Shown: positions 1-5,536 of the stretch, in pieces | Layout: every line of letters begins with the position of its first letter | Numbering within the stretch: the first letter of the stretch is position 1 | Assembly (NCBI GenBank): GCA_022837205.1 | Contig: JALHEL010000131.1 | Span: forward strand, 1-5,536 | Length of the DNA: 5,536 bases | Direction of reading: 5' to 3' | DNA from: Leptolinea sp. | GTDB lineage: Bacteria > Chloroflexota > Anaerolineae > Anaerolineales > Anaerolineaceae | The notes under the pieces: model-generated | What the model saw: only the letters and a program-made list of their open reading frames with translations | What the model was told of the DNA's origin: nothing | Databases searched by the model: none | Translations under genes and position numbers: made by a program

Positions 1-1
1 A

Positions 2-175
2 CGAAAAATTGGCTTAACCGTAACTGAAAGTTTTCTGATGGTTCCATCCAAATCTGTCAGCGCGATCATCGGAATTTCCCCGACCGAGATTCAAACAAAG
101 CAGAACCCGTGTGACGGTTGTATATTACGAACTACTTGTGAACTGAGAAAGGCGGGCAACCCATGCTGGAAATGA
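2..175 (+). CDS. C-terminus of stand-alone methionine synthase reactivation (activation-domain) protein, partial at 5' end
   Basis: Only the last 57 codons are inside the window; the reading frame is open from the left edge to a TGA at 173-175. The translated tail contains the stretch ESFLMVPSKSVSAIIGI, which resembles the end of the B12-dependent methionine synthase activation domain, where E. coli MetH has an AMxPxxSVSGxYF-like segment. In MetH this domain binds AdoMet and lets reductive methylation return oxidised cob(II)alamin to methylcobalamin. The tail then carries a cysteine cluster, C-X2-C-X5-C-X8-C, starting at the codon at 107, which could bind a metal or an Fe-S cluster (inference). 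The stop overlaps the downstream metH start by 13 bases, so the two are probably translated together, and the downstream MetH lacks exactly this domain. The motif resemblance is from memory and the visible part is short; a corrinoid-related protein of another family is the main alternative. Confidence 0.7.
   Translation, partial: RKIGLTVTESFLMVPSKSVSAIIGISPTEIQTKQNPCDGCILRTTCELRKAGNPCWK
145..152 (+). promoter_or_regulatory. Ribosome binding site deciding the metH start
   Basis: GAGAAAGG lies 10 bases before the ATG at 163. A second in-frame ATG at 172 forms an ATGA overlap with the upstream stop codon but would sit 19 bases from this site, so 163 is preferred. The site lies inside the coding region of the upstream gene, as expected for coupled translation. 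Confidence 0.6.
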
Positions 176-2541
176 AGAATAAAATAACACTCCTGGACGG
201 CGCCTTCGGCACGATGCTGCAGCAAAAAGGGCTCCTGACCGCAACCGTTCCCGAAGCAAATAATTTGACCCATCCGGAGATCATCACCGAGATTCATCGG
301 GAATATATCCGCAGCGGCGCGGAAATTATTTATGCGAGTACATTCGGTGTCAATCGCTATAAACTTGAAGGGACATCTTATTCAGTTTCACAATTGGTGG
401 AAGCCGCTGTCAAGAACGCCCGAATGGCGCGTGACGCGGAGAATCCCCGGGCGAAAATCGCGTTGGATTGCGGTCCGATCGGCAAAATGATGAAACCAAA
501 CGGCGATATGTCTTTTGAAGAAGCCTATCAGATTTTCGAAGAAATCGTTTCAGCCGGCGAACAAGCCGGTGTCGACCTGATTGTATTCGAAACCTTCACC
601 GATTTGGCTGAAATGAAAGCCGGAATCCTTGCCGCCAAAGAACATACGGACCTGCCGATTTTTGCATCAATGTCTTTTGAAGCCAATGGACGGACATTTG
701 CCGGTGTTCCCATTTCAGCGGCGGCGTTGACGCTCAGCGGTTTGGGAGTCTCAGCGGTCGGAATTAATTGTTCGTTAGGGCCGGAGCAGATTCTGCCATT
801 AGCCGCAGAATTGGCAAAATGGACAAATCTGCCAATTCTGATCAAGCCGAATGCCGGGCTTCCTAATCCGGAGACCGATCAATACGAAATTACACCCGAG
901 GAGTTTGCCGAAATTACCGCTCGTTTTGCGGATCTGGGAGCCGTTTTTATCGGCGGATGCTGCGGGACGACTCCACAATATATTTCGGCATTGAGAGACC
1001 GGCTCTCGGGCAAACATCCGGTTGAACGCCAAACCGTTCATCGTACCGCCATTTGCAGCGCGGAACAAACCGTTGAGATGAATGACGTCCGAATTGTCGG
1101 TGAACGGATTAATCCGACCGGTAAAAAAAGGTTTAAAACAGCCCTTGCCGAGCATGATATCGCATATATTCTGACGCAGGCGCTGGAACAAACTGCAGCC
1201 GGAGCTGAAATTTTGGATGTCAATGTCGGTTTACCCGGATTGGATGAAGCGGCCGTGATGGCGGAGGTGGTCGAAGCTATCCAAAGTGTCAGCAACGTTC
1301 CTTTACAGATTGATTCCGGTGATCCGAAAACCATTGAAGCCGCCTTACGAATATATAACGGGAAAGCATTGGTCAATTCGGTGAATGGAGAAGATCGGAA
1401 TTTGGAAACAATGCTTCCGATTGTCCGAAAATACGGCGCGGCAGTTATCGGCCTAACATTGGATGAAAACGGTCTTCCGCAAACAGCCGAAGAACGGGTA
1501 AGAATCGCTGAAAAAATTATCCGTAAAGCCGAAGAGTACGGAATCCCGAAGGAAGATGTCATTATCGATTGCCTGACTCTCACCGTCTCCGCTCAACAGG
1601 AACAGGCGATGGAAACGCTCAAAGCCGTCCGAATGGTTAAAGAACATTTCGGCGTAAAAACCGTGCTGGGAGTGTCGAATATATCCTTCGGGCTACCGGA
1701 TCGGGAGACGATCAACACCGCTTTCCTGACGCTCGCTTTGGGTCAAGGTTTGGATTTGCCGATCATCAATCCGAATGTCCGCTCGATGACCGGTGCAGTG
1801 GATGCGTTTAAAGTGCTTTCTGGTCACGATAAAAATTCCGAGCGATTTATTTCTATCCATAATCAAATCCAAAGCGAAAAGCCGATCATTCCAGCCAACG
1901 ATTCCGTCTCGTCAGATTCATCCCTTGAATATGCGATTGCAAATGGGCTCCGACAAATTGCGGCTGAAGCCACCGTTCGGTTGCTTCAGAAAATCGAACC
2001 AGCCGAAATCATTGATCAAATTCTGATCCCTACCCTTGAAAAAGTGGGAACCCGTTTCGAAAAAGGGGAAATCTTTTTGCCGCAATTGATTCAATCTGCC
2101 GGAGCCGCTCAAGCAGGCTTCGAAGAAATCCGCAAAACGATGACGCGTTCTTCACAATCCGATGCCAACCTTTCCAAAGGAAAAATCGTACTGGCGACGG
2201 TGAGGGGAGATATTCATGATATCGGGAAAAATATCGTCAAAGTCGTCCTTGAGAACTCAGGTTATCAGATTATCGACCTTGGGAAAGATGTCCCCGTTGA
2301 AGTTGTCAGGCAGGCGGTTCTACGGGAAAATGCAAAACTGGTCGGACTGAGTGCATTGATGACCACAACGGTAAAAAACATGGCAGAGACTATTCGAGAT
2401 CTTAAAAGCCATTCGGAATGCAGGATCATGGTAGGGGGAGCGGTACTGACCAAAGATTACGCGCTGTCAATCGGTGCCGATTATTTCGCAAAGGATGCTA
2501 AAGCAGCCATGGATATCGCCAAAAAAGTCTTCGAAGAGTAA
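163..2541 (+). CDS. metH: Cobalamin-dependent methionine synthase catalytic subunit lacking the activation domain
   Basis: It transfers the methyl group of methyltetrahydrofolate through cob(I)alamin to homocysteine, giving methionine and tetrahydrofolate in the cytoplasm. Three modules are visible in order. The homocysteine module (about 6-290) opens with DGAFGTMLQ at 12-20 and has the zinc cysteines C203 (GINCS) and C266-C267 (GGCCGTTP). The pterin module (about 308-545) has VGERINPTG at 312-320, DVNVG at 352-356, QIDS at 382-385 and NSVNGE at 405-410. The cobalamin module (about 575-792) has a cap segment around 605-650, including FLPQ, then the base-off motif D683-x-H685-x-x-G688 whose histidine ligates cobalt, S730-x-L732 and GG at 758-759. 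The protein stops at 792 residues, whereas full-length MetH is about 1200, so the AdoMet-binding activation module is absent. The Thermotoga maritima enzyme has this same short layout. Start at 163 is chosen by ribosome-site spacing; ATG 172 is possible. All expected key residues are present and no frameshift is seen. Confidence 0.95.
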   Translation: MLEMKNKITLLDGAFGTMLQQKGLLTATVPEANNLTHPEIITEIHREYIRSGAEIIYASTFGVNRYKLEGTSYSVSQLVEAAVKNARMARDAENPRAKIALDCGPIGKMMKPNGDMSFEEAYQIFEEIVSAGEQAGVDLIVFETFTDLAEMKAGILAAKEHTDLPIFASMSFEANGRTFAGVPISAAALTLSGLGVSAVGINCSLGPEQILPLAAELAKWTNLPILIKPNAGLPNPETDQYEITPEEFAEITARFADLGAVFIGGCCGTTPQYISALRDRLSGKHPVERQTVHRTAICSAEQTVEMNDVRIVGERINPTGKKRFKTALAEHDIAYILTQALEQTAAGAEILDVNVGLPGLDEAAVMAEVVEAIQSVSNVPLQIDSGDPKTIEAALRIYNGKALVNSVNGEDRNLETMLPIVRKYGAAVIGLTLDENGLPQTAEERVRIAEKIIRKAEEYGIPKEDVIIDCLTLTVSAQQEQAMETLKAVRMVKEHFGVKTVLGVSNISFGLPDRETINTAFLTLALGQGLDLPIINPNVRSMTGAVDAFKVLSGHDKNSERFISIHNQIQSEKPIIPANDSVSSDSSLEYAIANGLRQIAAEATVRLLQKIEPAEIIDQILIPTLEKVGTRFEKGEIFLPQLIQSAGAAQAGFEEIRKTMTRSSQSDANLSKGKIVLATVRGDIHDIGKNIVKVVLENSGYQIIDLGKDVPVEVVRQAVLRENAKLVGLSALMTTTVKNMAETIRDLKSHSECRIMVGGAVLTKDYALSIGADYFAKDAKAAMDIAKKVFEE

Positions 2542-2602
2542 ATCCGTTTGCTCGGGGATCGAAGATCTGAATAAGAGTGCGATTTGTTTTCAGAAAATTT
2601 GA

Positions 2603-2611
2603 AGAAAGGAG
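2603..2611 (+). promoter_or_regulatory. Ribosome binding site deciding the yjbQ start
   Basis: AGAAAGGAG sits 8 bases before the ATG at 2620, a near-ideal Shine-Dalgarno sequence. This rules out the in-frame TTG at 2584, which would add 12 residues unlike the family and would place this strong site inside the coding sequence. Confidence 0.8.
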
Positions 2612-2619
2612 CCTACCCT

Positions 2620-3051
2620 ATGAAAACAGTTCAATTTACCCTTCAAAGTACCGGCCGTTCTCAATTAATCGATATAACCGCTCGGGTCCAGGAAATGGTT
2701 ACGGCTTCCGGTATCCGAGAGGGACTCTGTACCATCTTCATTCCTCACACCACCGCCGCTGTTACCATAAATGAGGATGCCGATCCGGACGTGATCCGTG
2801 ATTTCTTATACGAGTTGGACAAGATCGTACCATGGCAGGACGGATACCGCCATATGGAAGGGAATTCTGCCGCTCACTTGAAATCCTCCCTGATCGGTGT
2901 CTCCGAACAGATCATTATCGAAGATAGCCGATTAATGCTGGGAACCTGGCAGGGGATTTATTTTTGCGAGTTCGACGGGCCGCGCACGCGCCGGGTACTG
3001 GTCCGGATCGATTCATCCGATTTTTCAACCCGAAATACAGCCGCCGCTTAA
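2620..3051 (+). CDS. yjbQ: YjbQ/UPF0047 family protein
   Basis: The 143-residue product matches the small single-domain YjbQ (UPF0047) family along its whole length, and family members are usually about 130-145 residues. Recognisable landmarks are PHTTAAVTINED at 42-53, the acidic run D55/D57/D61, W72, the GNSAAHLKSSLIG segment at 81-93 with H86, the LGTWQGIYF segment at 107-115 and EFDGPRTRRV at 117-126. The conserved histidines (H43, H78, H86) and acids suggest a metal or phosphate site. Some members are annotated as secondary thiamine-phosphate synthases because E. coli YjbQ has weak activity of that kind; the true physiological role is not settled. It lies 78 bases after metH on the same strand without an obvious terminator, so co-transcription is plausible, although nothing in the sequence ties its function to methionine synthesis. 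The last dozen residues are a poorly conserved tail. Confidence 0.92.
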   Translation: MKTVQFTLQSTGRSQLIDITARVQEMVTASGIREGLCTIFIPHTTAAVTINEDADPDVIRDFLYELDKIVPWQDGYRHMEGNSAAHLKSSLIGVSEQIIIEDSRLMLGTWQGIYFCEFDGPRTRRVLVRIDSSDFSTRNTAAA

Positions 3052-3166
3052 TTCACTCCGTCCCCTGCCATATCGGGATTCATCGGATCGATCAAAGTAG
3101 TTTTATGTATCATCCGTCCTTCTTTAAATATACAAACAGATATCAAGATAAATCACTTATTCGATA

Positions 3167-3172
3167 TATAAT
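3167..3172 (+). promoter_or_regulatory. Candidate -10 element (TATAAT) for the sugar transporter operon
   Basis: A perfect TATAAT lies in an AT-rich stretch (3160-3178) in the gap before the binding-protein gene. No good -35 box is found 16-18 bases upstream; the best match there is poor (TCAAGA at 3143-3148). If used, it would give a leader of roughly 145 bases. Position and consensus match are the only support. Confidence 0.3.
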
Positions 3173-3185
3173 TTAAATAGCCGGA

Positions 3186-3271
3186 TTCGGTTAAAACAAA
3201 AAATGCCAATAGCAAAGAGTTTTTACCGGAACGGTCAATTCGGATTCGCTGTCCACACTTTATTAACCGGA
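3186..3271 (+). promoter_or_regulatory. Cluster of TTAACCGGA-like half-sites, possible repressor operator region
   Basis: Three related 9-base words occur: TTCGGTTAA at 3186-3194 (inverse orientation), TTTACCGGA at 3222-3230 and TTAACCGGA at 3263-3271. The middle one forms an imperfect 17-base palindrome at 3222-3238 with 6 of 8 symmetric pairs matching (arms TTTACCG and CGGTCAA). Sugar transporter operons are often controlled by LacI-family repressors binding such palindromes. No regulator gene is in the window, so this is a weak inference, and short CCGG-containing words are common in this sequence. Confidence 0.25.
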
Positions 3272-3322
3272 GCAAGATCGAATATTTCCGGAATGATCAT
3301 TTGAATTCAGAAAGGAGAAAAA

Positions 3323-4522
3323 ATGAAAAAAGGGTTATCGATTGTACTTTCGCTGTTTATGATTGCTTCACTTTTTATTGTTTCCGTCCCGGTATCGGCT
3401 CAGGATGCCGTAAAACTGGTGGTTTGGGAATCCACCGGCGGACCGGATGAATGGATTAAAGCCGCCGGAGAAGCGTTCACCAAATTAAATCCCAATATTA
3501 CCGTTGAATTCGTCAATGTGGAATTGGGAGATACCTCCGGTCAGATTGCTTTGGATGGGCCGGCAGGTGTCGGACCGGATCTGTTCGCGGCACCGCATGA
3601 TAAACTGGGAGAGCTGGTCGTCGGAGGTCATATTCTTCCGACGGTAAACCCGGATGCGGTTAAGGAAGCCGTTCTCGCTTCAACCTCTCAGGCACTAACT
3701 TATGACGGCGTCATGTACGGTTATCCGGTTTCGGCTGAAACCTATGCGCTTTACTATAACAAAGATCTGATTCCCGCAGAAGAAATCCCGACCACTTGGG
3801 AAGAATTGAAGACGTGGACCGCGGCCTTCAACGCCAAAAACCCGAATAAATACGGTTTCCTGATGGACGTAGGAAATATCTATTACACCATTCTGTTTAC
3901 CACCATGAACGGAAACCGCTTATTCGGTCCCGACGGTACGGACACATCTTCCTCCTATCTGGCAACGGAAGATGCCATTGCCGGCATGAAAATCTTCCAG
4001 GGTTTGCATGAAGTCGTTCCGTTAGCGGCTGCCGATGCCAACACAGCCACTGCCGATGGGGCATTTGCCGCGGGAAACGTGGCAATGTACATTTCCGGCC
4101 CCTGGAATGTAGCCAATTTCACCAATGCGGGGATTCACTTCGGCGTTACGACGTTGCCTTCATTGGACGGTAAAACTCCGGCGGCATCTTTCTCCGGAAC
4201 GCGTGGAATGTTTGTTTCCGCCTATTCGGAACATCCGGAAGAAGCAGCCAAATTTGCCGAATTTTTGATTTCACCCGAAATGCAGAAACTGCGCTATGAC
4301 ATCACCGGTGCGTTACCGTCAATTCCGCTGGAAGTCGAAAGTGAAGCTGCCAAAGGGTTTATCGCTCAATTGGAATATGCGTTCCCGATGCCGTCCGTAC
4401 CGCAAATGGGCGCTTTTTGGGAATCCGGTAACGCGGCATCCGCCAATATTTGGGACGGCGCCGATGTGGAAACCGAACTGAAAGCGCTGGACAAAGCAAT
4501 CGTATCGTTTGTAGCACAATAA
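3323..4522 (+). CDS. MalE-like sugar ABC transporter substrate-binding protein
   Basis: This is a 399-residue extracytoplasmic solute-binding protein of family 1 (maltose/maltodextrin type), which captures a sugar outside the membrane and delivers it to the permease. Residues 1-26 form a signal peptide: KK, a hydrophobic core, then VSA before Q27. It is a signal peptidase I leader with no lipobox cysteine, so the product should be soluble periplasmic or secreted. Family landmarks are KLVVWES just after the leader, ALYYNKDL at 142-149, PTTWEEL at 156-162, GPWN at 259-262 and PSVPQMGAFWE at 357-367, which mirrors the MPxxPQMxAFW segment near the C-terminus of MalE. AAAGGAG at 3311-3317 lies 5 bases before the ATG. 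A terminator and a MalF-like permease follow, which supports transporter assignment. Substrate is likely an oligosaccharide of the maltodextrin kind, but specificity cannot be read from sequence, so no gene symbol is given. Confidence 0.93.
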   Translation: MKKGLSIVLSLFMIASLFIVSVPVSAQDAVKLVVWESTGGPDEWIKAAGEAFTKLNPNITVEFVNVELGDTSGQIALDGPAGVGPDLFAAPHDKLGELVVGGHILPTVNPDAVKEAVLASTSQALTYDGVMYGYPVSAETYALYYNKDLIPAEEIPTTWEELKTWTAAFNAKNPNKYGFLMDVGNIYYTILFTTMNGNRLFGPDGTDTSSSYLATEDAIAGMKIFQGLHEVVPLAAADANTATADGAFAAGNVAMYISGPWNVANFTNAGIHFGVTTLPSLDGKTPAASFSGTRGMFVSAYSEHPEEAAKFAEFLISPEMQKLRYDITGALPSIPLEVESEAAKGFIAQLEYAFPMPSVPQMGAFWESGNAASANIWDGADVETELKALDKAIVSFVAQ

Positions 4523-4537
4523 GATCCGATGAGTACA

Positions 4538-4580
4538 AAGCTCCCTTTCGTTGTTCGCTCTGAAAGGGAGCTTCTTTTTT
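4538..4580 (+). terminator. Intrinsic terminator or attenuator between binding protein and permease genes
   Basis: A perfect 12-bp stem, AAGCTCCCTTTC at 4538-4549 pairing with GAAAGGGAGCTT at 4562-4573, has a 12-base loop and is followed by C then six T at 4575-4580. It begins 16 bases after the stop of the binding-protein gene and precedes the permease by about 90 bases. There is no matching A-run upstream, so it should act mainly on plus-strand transcripts. Partial read-through here would lower permease relative to binding-protein expression; the hairpin also could protect the upstream mRNA 3' end. Confidence 0.88.
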
Positions 4581-4660
4581 CAATAATTTTTATAGCGGTA
4601 TCGGTTGCTTCGTCGATTTCTTTTTTGATCCTGTTTGAGTTCTTTGTTTCTCTGTCGTCG

Positions 4661-4667
4661 GAAAGGA
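4661..4667 (+). promoter_or_regulatory. Ribosome binding site deciding the permease start
   Basis: GAAAGGA ends 6 bases before the ATG at 4674. A later in-frame ATG at 4743 has no comparable site, and the intervening residues belong to a plausible basic N-terminus leading into the first membrane segment, so 4674 is chosen. Confidence 0.7.
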
Positions 4668-4673
4668 ATTATC

Positions 4674-5536
4674 ATGATAGCCGCCTCAATCTGTCAGGAT
4701 GGATCGTCGAAAAAAAAGATCTTGATTTCGTCCCTCCTTTTTATGGGATTGGGACATATTCTTTATTTGAAGCAATACGTCAAAGGAATTCTCTATGCAC
4801 TCATAGAAATTCTTTTTTTGTTTTTTACTCCGACCGTATATAAAAAGATTGCCGGCTTAATCACGCTGGGAGATCCTCACCCGGAATTACCCATTAAACA
4901 GCGCGATCATTCCATGTTCATGATGATCGACGGCATTCTGATTCTGGCGGTCGTATTTATTTTTATTCTGCTGTATTATTTGTCCGTTCAAAATGCATTA
5001 TCCGATTACAAAGATTATTGCGCTACCGGCATTAAAGCAAAAAATAAGAATATCCTTGCCGAATTGGGAAATAAATCTTTTCCGATCGTCGGCTTGATGC
5101 CCATGATTTTGCTCGTATTATTCTTTGTCGTCGTCCCGTTGATCTTTTCAGCTTGCGTAGCGTTTACAAATTATTCGGCGCCGAAAAACATTCCGCCCAA
5201 CAATACCGTCGATTGGGTAGGCCTCGATAATTTCCGTGCGCTCTTCGGCGGAGATGCCACCTGGTCGGGAGCGCTCGGCCGGGTTGCCGGTTGGACATTA
5301 ATCTGGGCTTTCTTTGCAACGTTGACCTGCTACGCCGGCGGAATGGTTATGGCGGTGGTTTTACAGGAGTCAAAGATTAAAATCAAACCCTTCTTTCGTT
5401 CCATTTTTATTTTGCCTTACGCGGTTCCGACGGTTGTCAGCATGTTGGTTTGGCAAAACCTGTTGAACGGTTCGTTTGGGACGGTAAATCGTACTTTAAT
5501 CGCACTGGGACTTCTGGATAAATCGGCGGTCATCCC
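4674..5536 (+). CDS. MalF-like sugar ABC transporter permease with extended N-terminus, partial at 3' end
   Basis: The frame stays open to the window end, giving 287 codons of a membrane-spanning sugar permease that would pair with a MalG-like partner and an ATPase. The first part (about 16-55) is a hydrophobic region with the motif FMGLGHILYLKQYVKGILYALIEI, split here as FMGLGHILY at 23-31 and KQYVKGILYALIEI at 33-46. This extension is seen in many MalF-type permeases outside Proteobacteria. Next are a membrane segment at about 85-105, a polar stretch (KDYCATGIKAKNKN region, 113-126), a segment at about 138-163 ending in AFTNYS, and VGLDNFRALFGG at 182-193, typical of MalF. The inner-membrane-component domain starts near 205, with RSIFILPYAVPTVVSMLVW at 242-260. 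The cytoplasmic EAA loop that docks to the ATPase would lie beyond the window. It follows the binding-protein gene by 151 bases with a terminator between them. Confidence 0.9.
   Translation, partial: MIAASICQDGSSKKKILISSLLFMGLGHILYLKQYVKGILYALIEILFLFFTPTVYKKIAGLITLGDPHPELPIKQRDHSMFMMIDGILILAVVFIFILLYYLSVQNALSDYKDYCATGIKAKNKNILAELGNKSFPIVGLMPMILLVLFFVVVPLIFSACVAFTNYSAPKNIPPNNTVDWVGLDNFRALFGGDATWSGALGRVAGWTLIWAFFATLTCYAGGMVMAVVLQESKIKIKPFFRSIFILPYAVPTVVSMLVWQNLLNGSFGTVNRTLIALGLLDKSAVI

Noticed and set aside
1038..1583. Long minus-strand open frame of 181 codons opposite metH (and similar ones at 528-845 and 799-1191)
   Set aside because: They lie antisense to well-conserved metH modules, show no recognisable family and follow from the codon bias of the real gene.
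2584..2619. Upstream TTG start for the YjbQ protein
   Set aside because: It would add 12 residues not seen in the family and bury the strong AGAAAGGAG site at 2603-2611 in coding sequence.
2542..2619. Possible promoter or riboswitch in the metH-yjbQ gap
   Set aside because: The 78-base gap shows no paired -35/-10 boxes, no stable hairpin and is too short for a cobalamin or SAM riboswitch.
3014..3089. Inverted words ATCCGAT and ATCGGAT around the end of yjbQ as a possible terminator
   Set aside because: The arms are only 7 bases, about 60 bases apart, and no T-run follows, so no convincing terminator is present.
3286..3301. Short palindromes TTCCGGAA and AATGATCATT just before the binding-protein ribosome site
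   Set aside because: Each is only 8-10 bases, they overlap one another, and such self-complementary words occur often by chance; nothing else supports an operator there.
4529..4843. Plus-strand open frame of 104 codons between and over the start of the permease gene
   Set aside because: It starts inside the terminator hairpin, has no ribosome binding site and overlaps the permease coding region in another frame; the permease frame carries the recognisable family sequence.

Overview
The window is ordinary protein-coding DNA with every supported gene on the plus strand. It holds two functional blocks: a cobalamin-dependent methionine synthase block (about 1-3051) and the start of a carbohydrate ABC transporter operon (about 3160-5536, running off the right edge). 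I see no RNA genes, CRISPR arrays, insertion sequences or phage genes, and base composition and codon use look even throughout.

Left block: the window opens inside a gene whose last 57 codons resemble the C-terminus of a stand-alone methionine synthase reactivation (activation-domain) protein and end in a cysteine cluster. Its stop overlaps the start of a 792-residue MetH. That MetH carries the homocysteine, methyltetrahydrofolate and cobalamin modules but not the C-terminal AdoMet-binding activation module. The simplest reading is a split methionine synthase whose reactivation domain is the upstream, translationally coupled gene. After a 78-base gap comes a complete YjbQ/UPF0047 protein.

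Middle: the 271-base gap 3052-3322 holds a TATAAT-like -10 and a small set of related TTAACCGGA-like half-sites, plausibly the control region of the sugar transporter. No convincing terminator follows yjbQ.

Right block: a MalE-like periplasmic or secreted sugar-binding protein (399 aa, signal peptidase I type leader) is followed by a perfect 12-bp-stem intrinsic terminator. After that comes a MalF-like permease with an N-terminal membrane extension, cut off by the window end. The terminator between binding protein and permease would make the binding protein more abundant than the membrane subunit, a common arrangement in such operons.

Organism: an anaerobic-type bacterium with mid-range GC and strong AGAAAGGAG-type Shine-Dalgarno sites. 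The binding protein has no lipobox cysteine, which argues against a typical Gram-positive Firmicute and fits a diderm or Chloroflexi-like lineage. The split MetH is also found in lineages such as Thermotogae and anaerobic Firmicutes. The phylum cannot be fixed from this sequence alone. I found no clear evidence for an undescribed system; the most interesting items are the split MetH with its cysteine-tailed partner and the extended permease.
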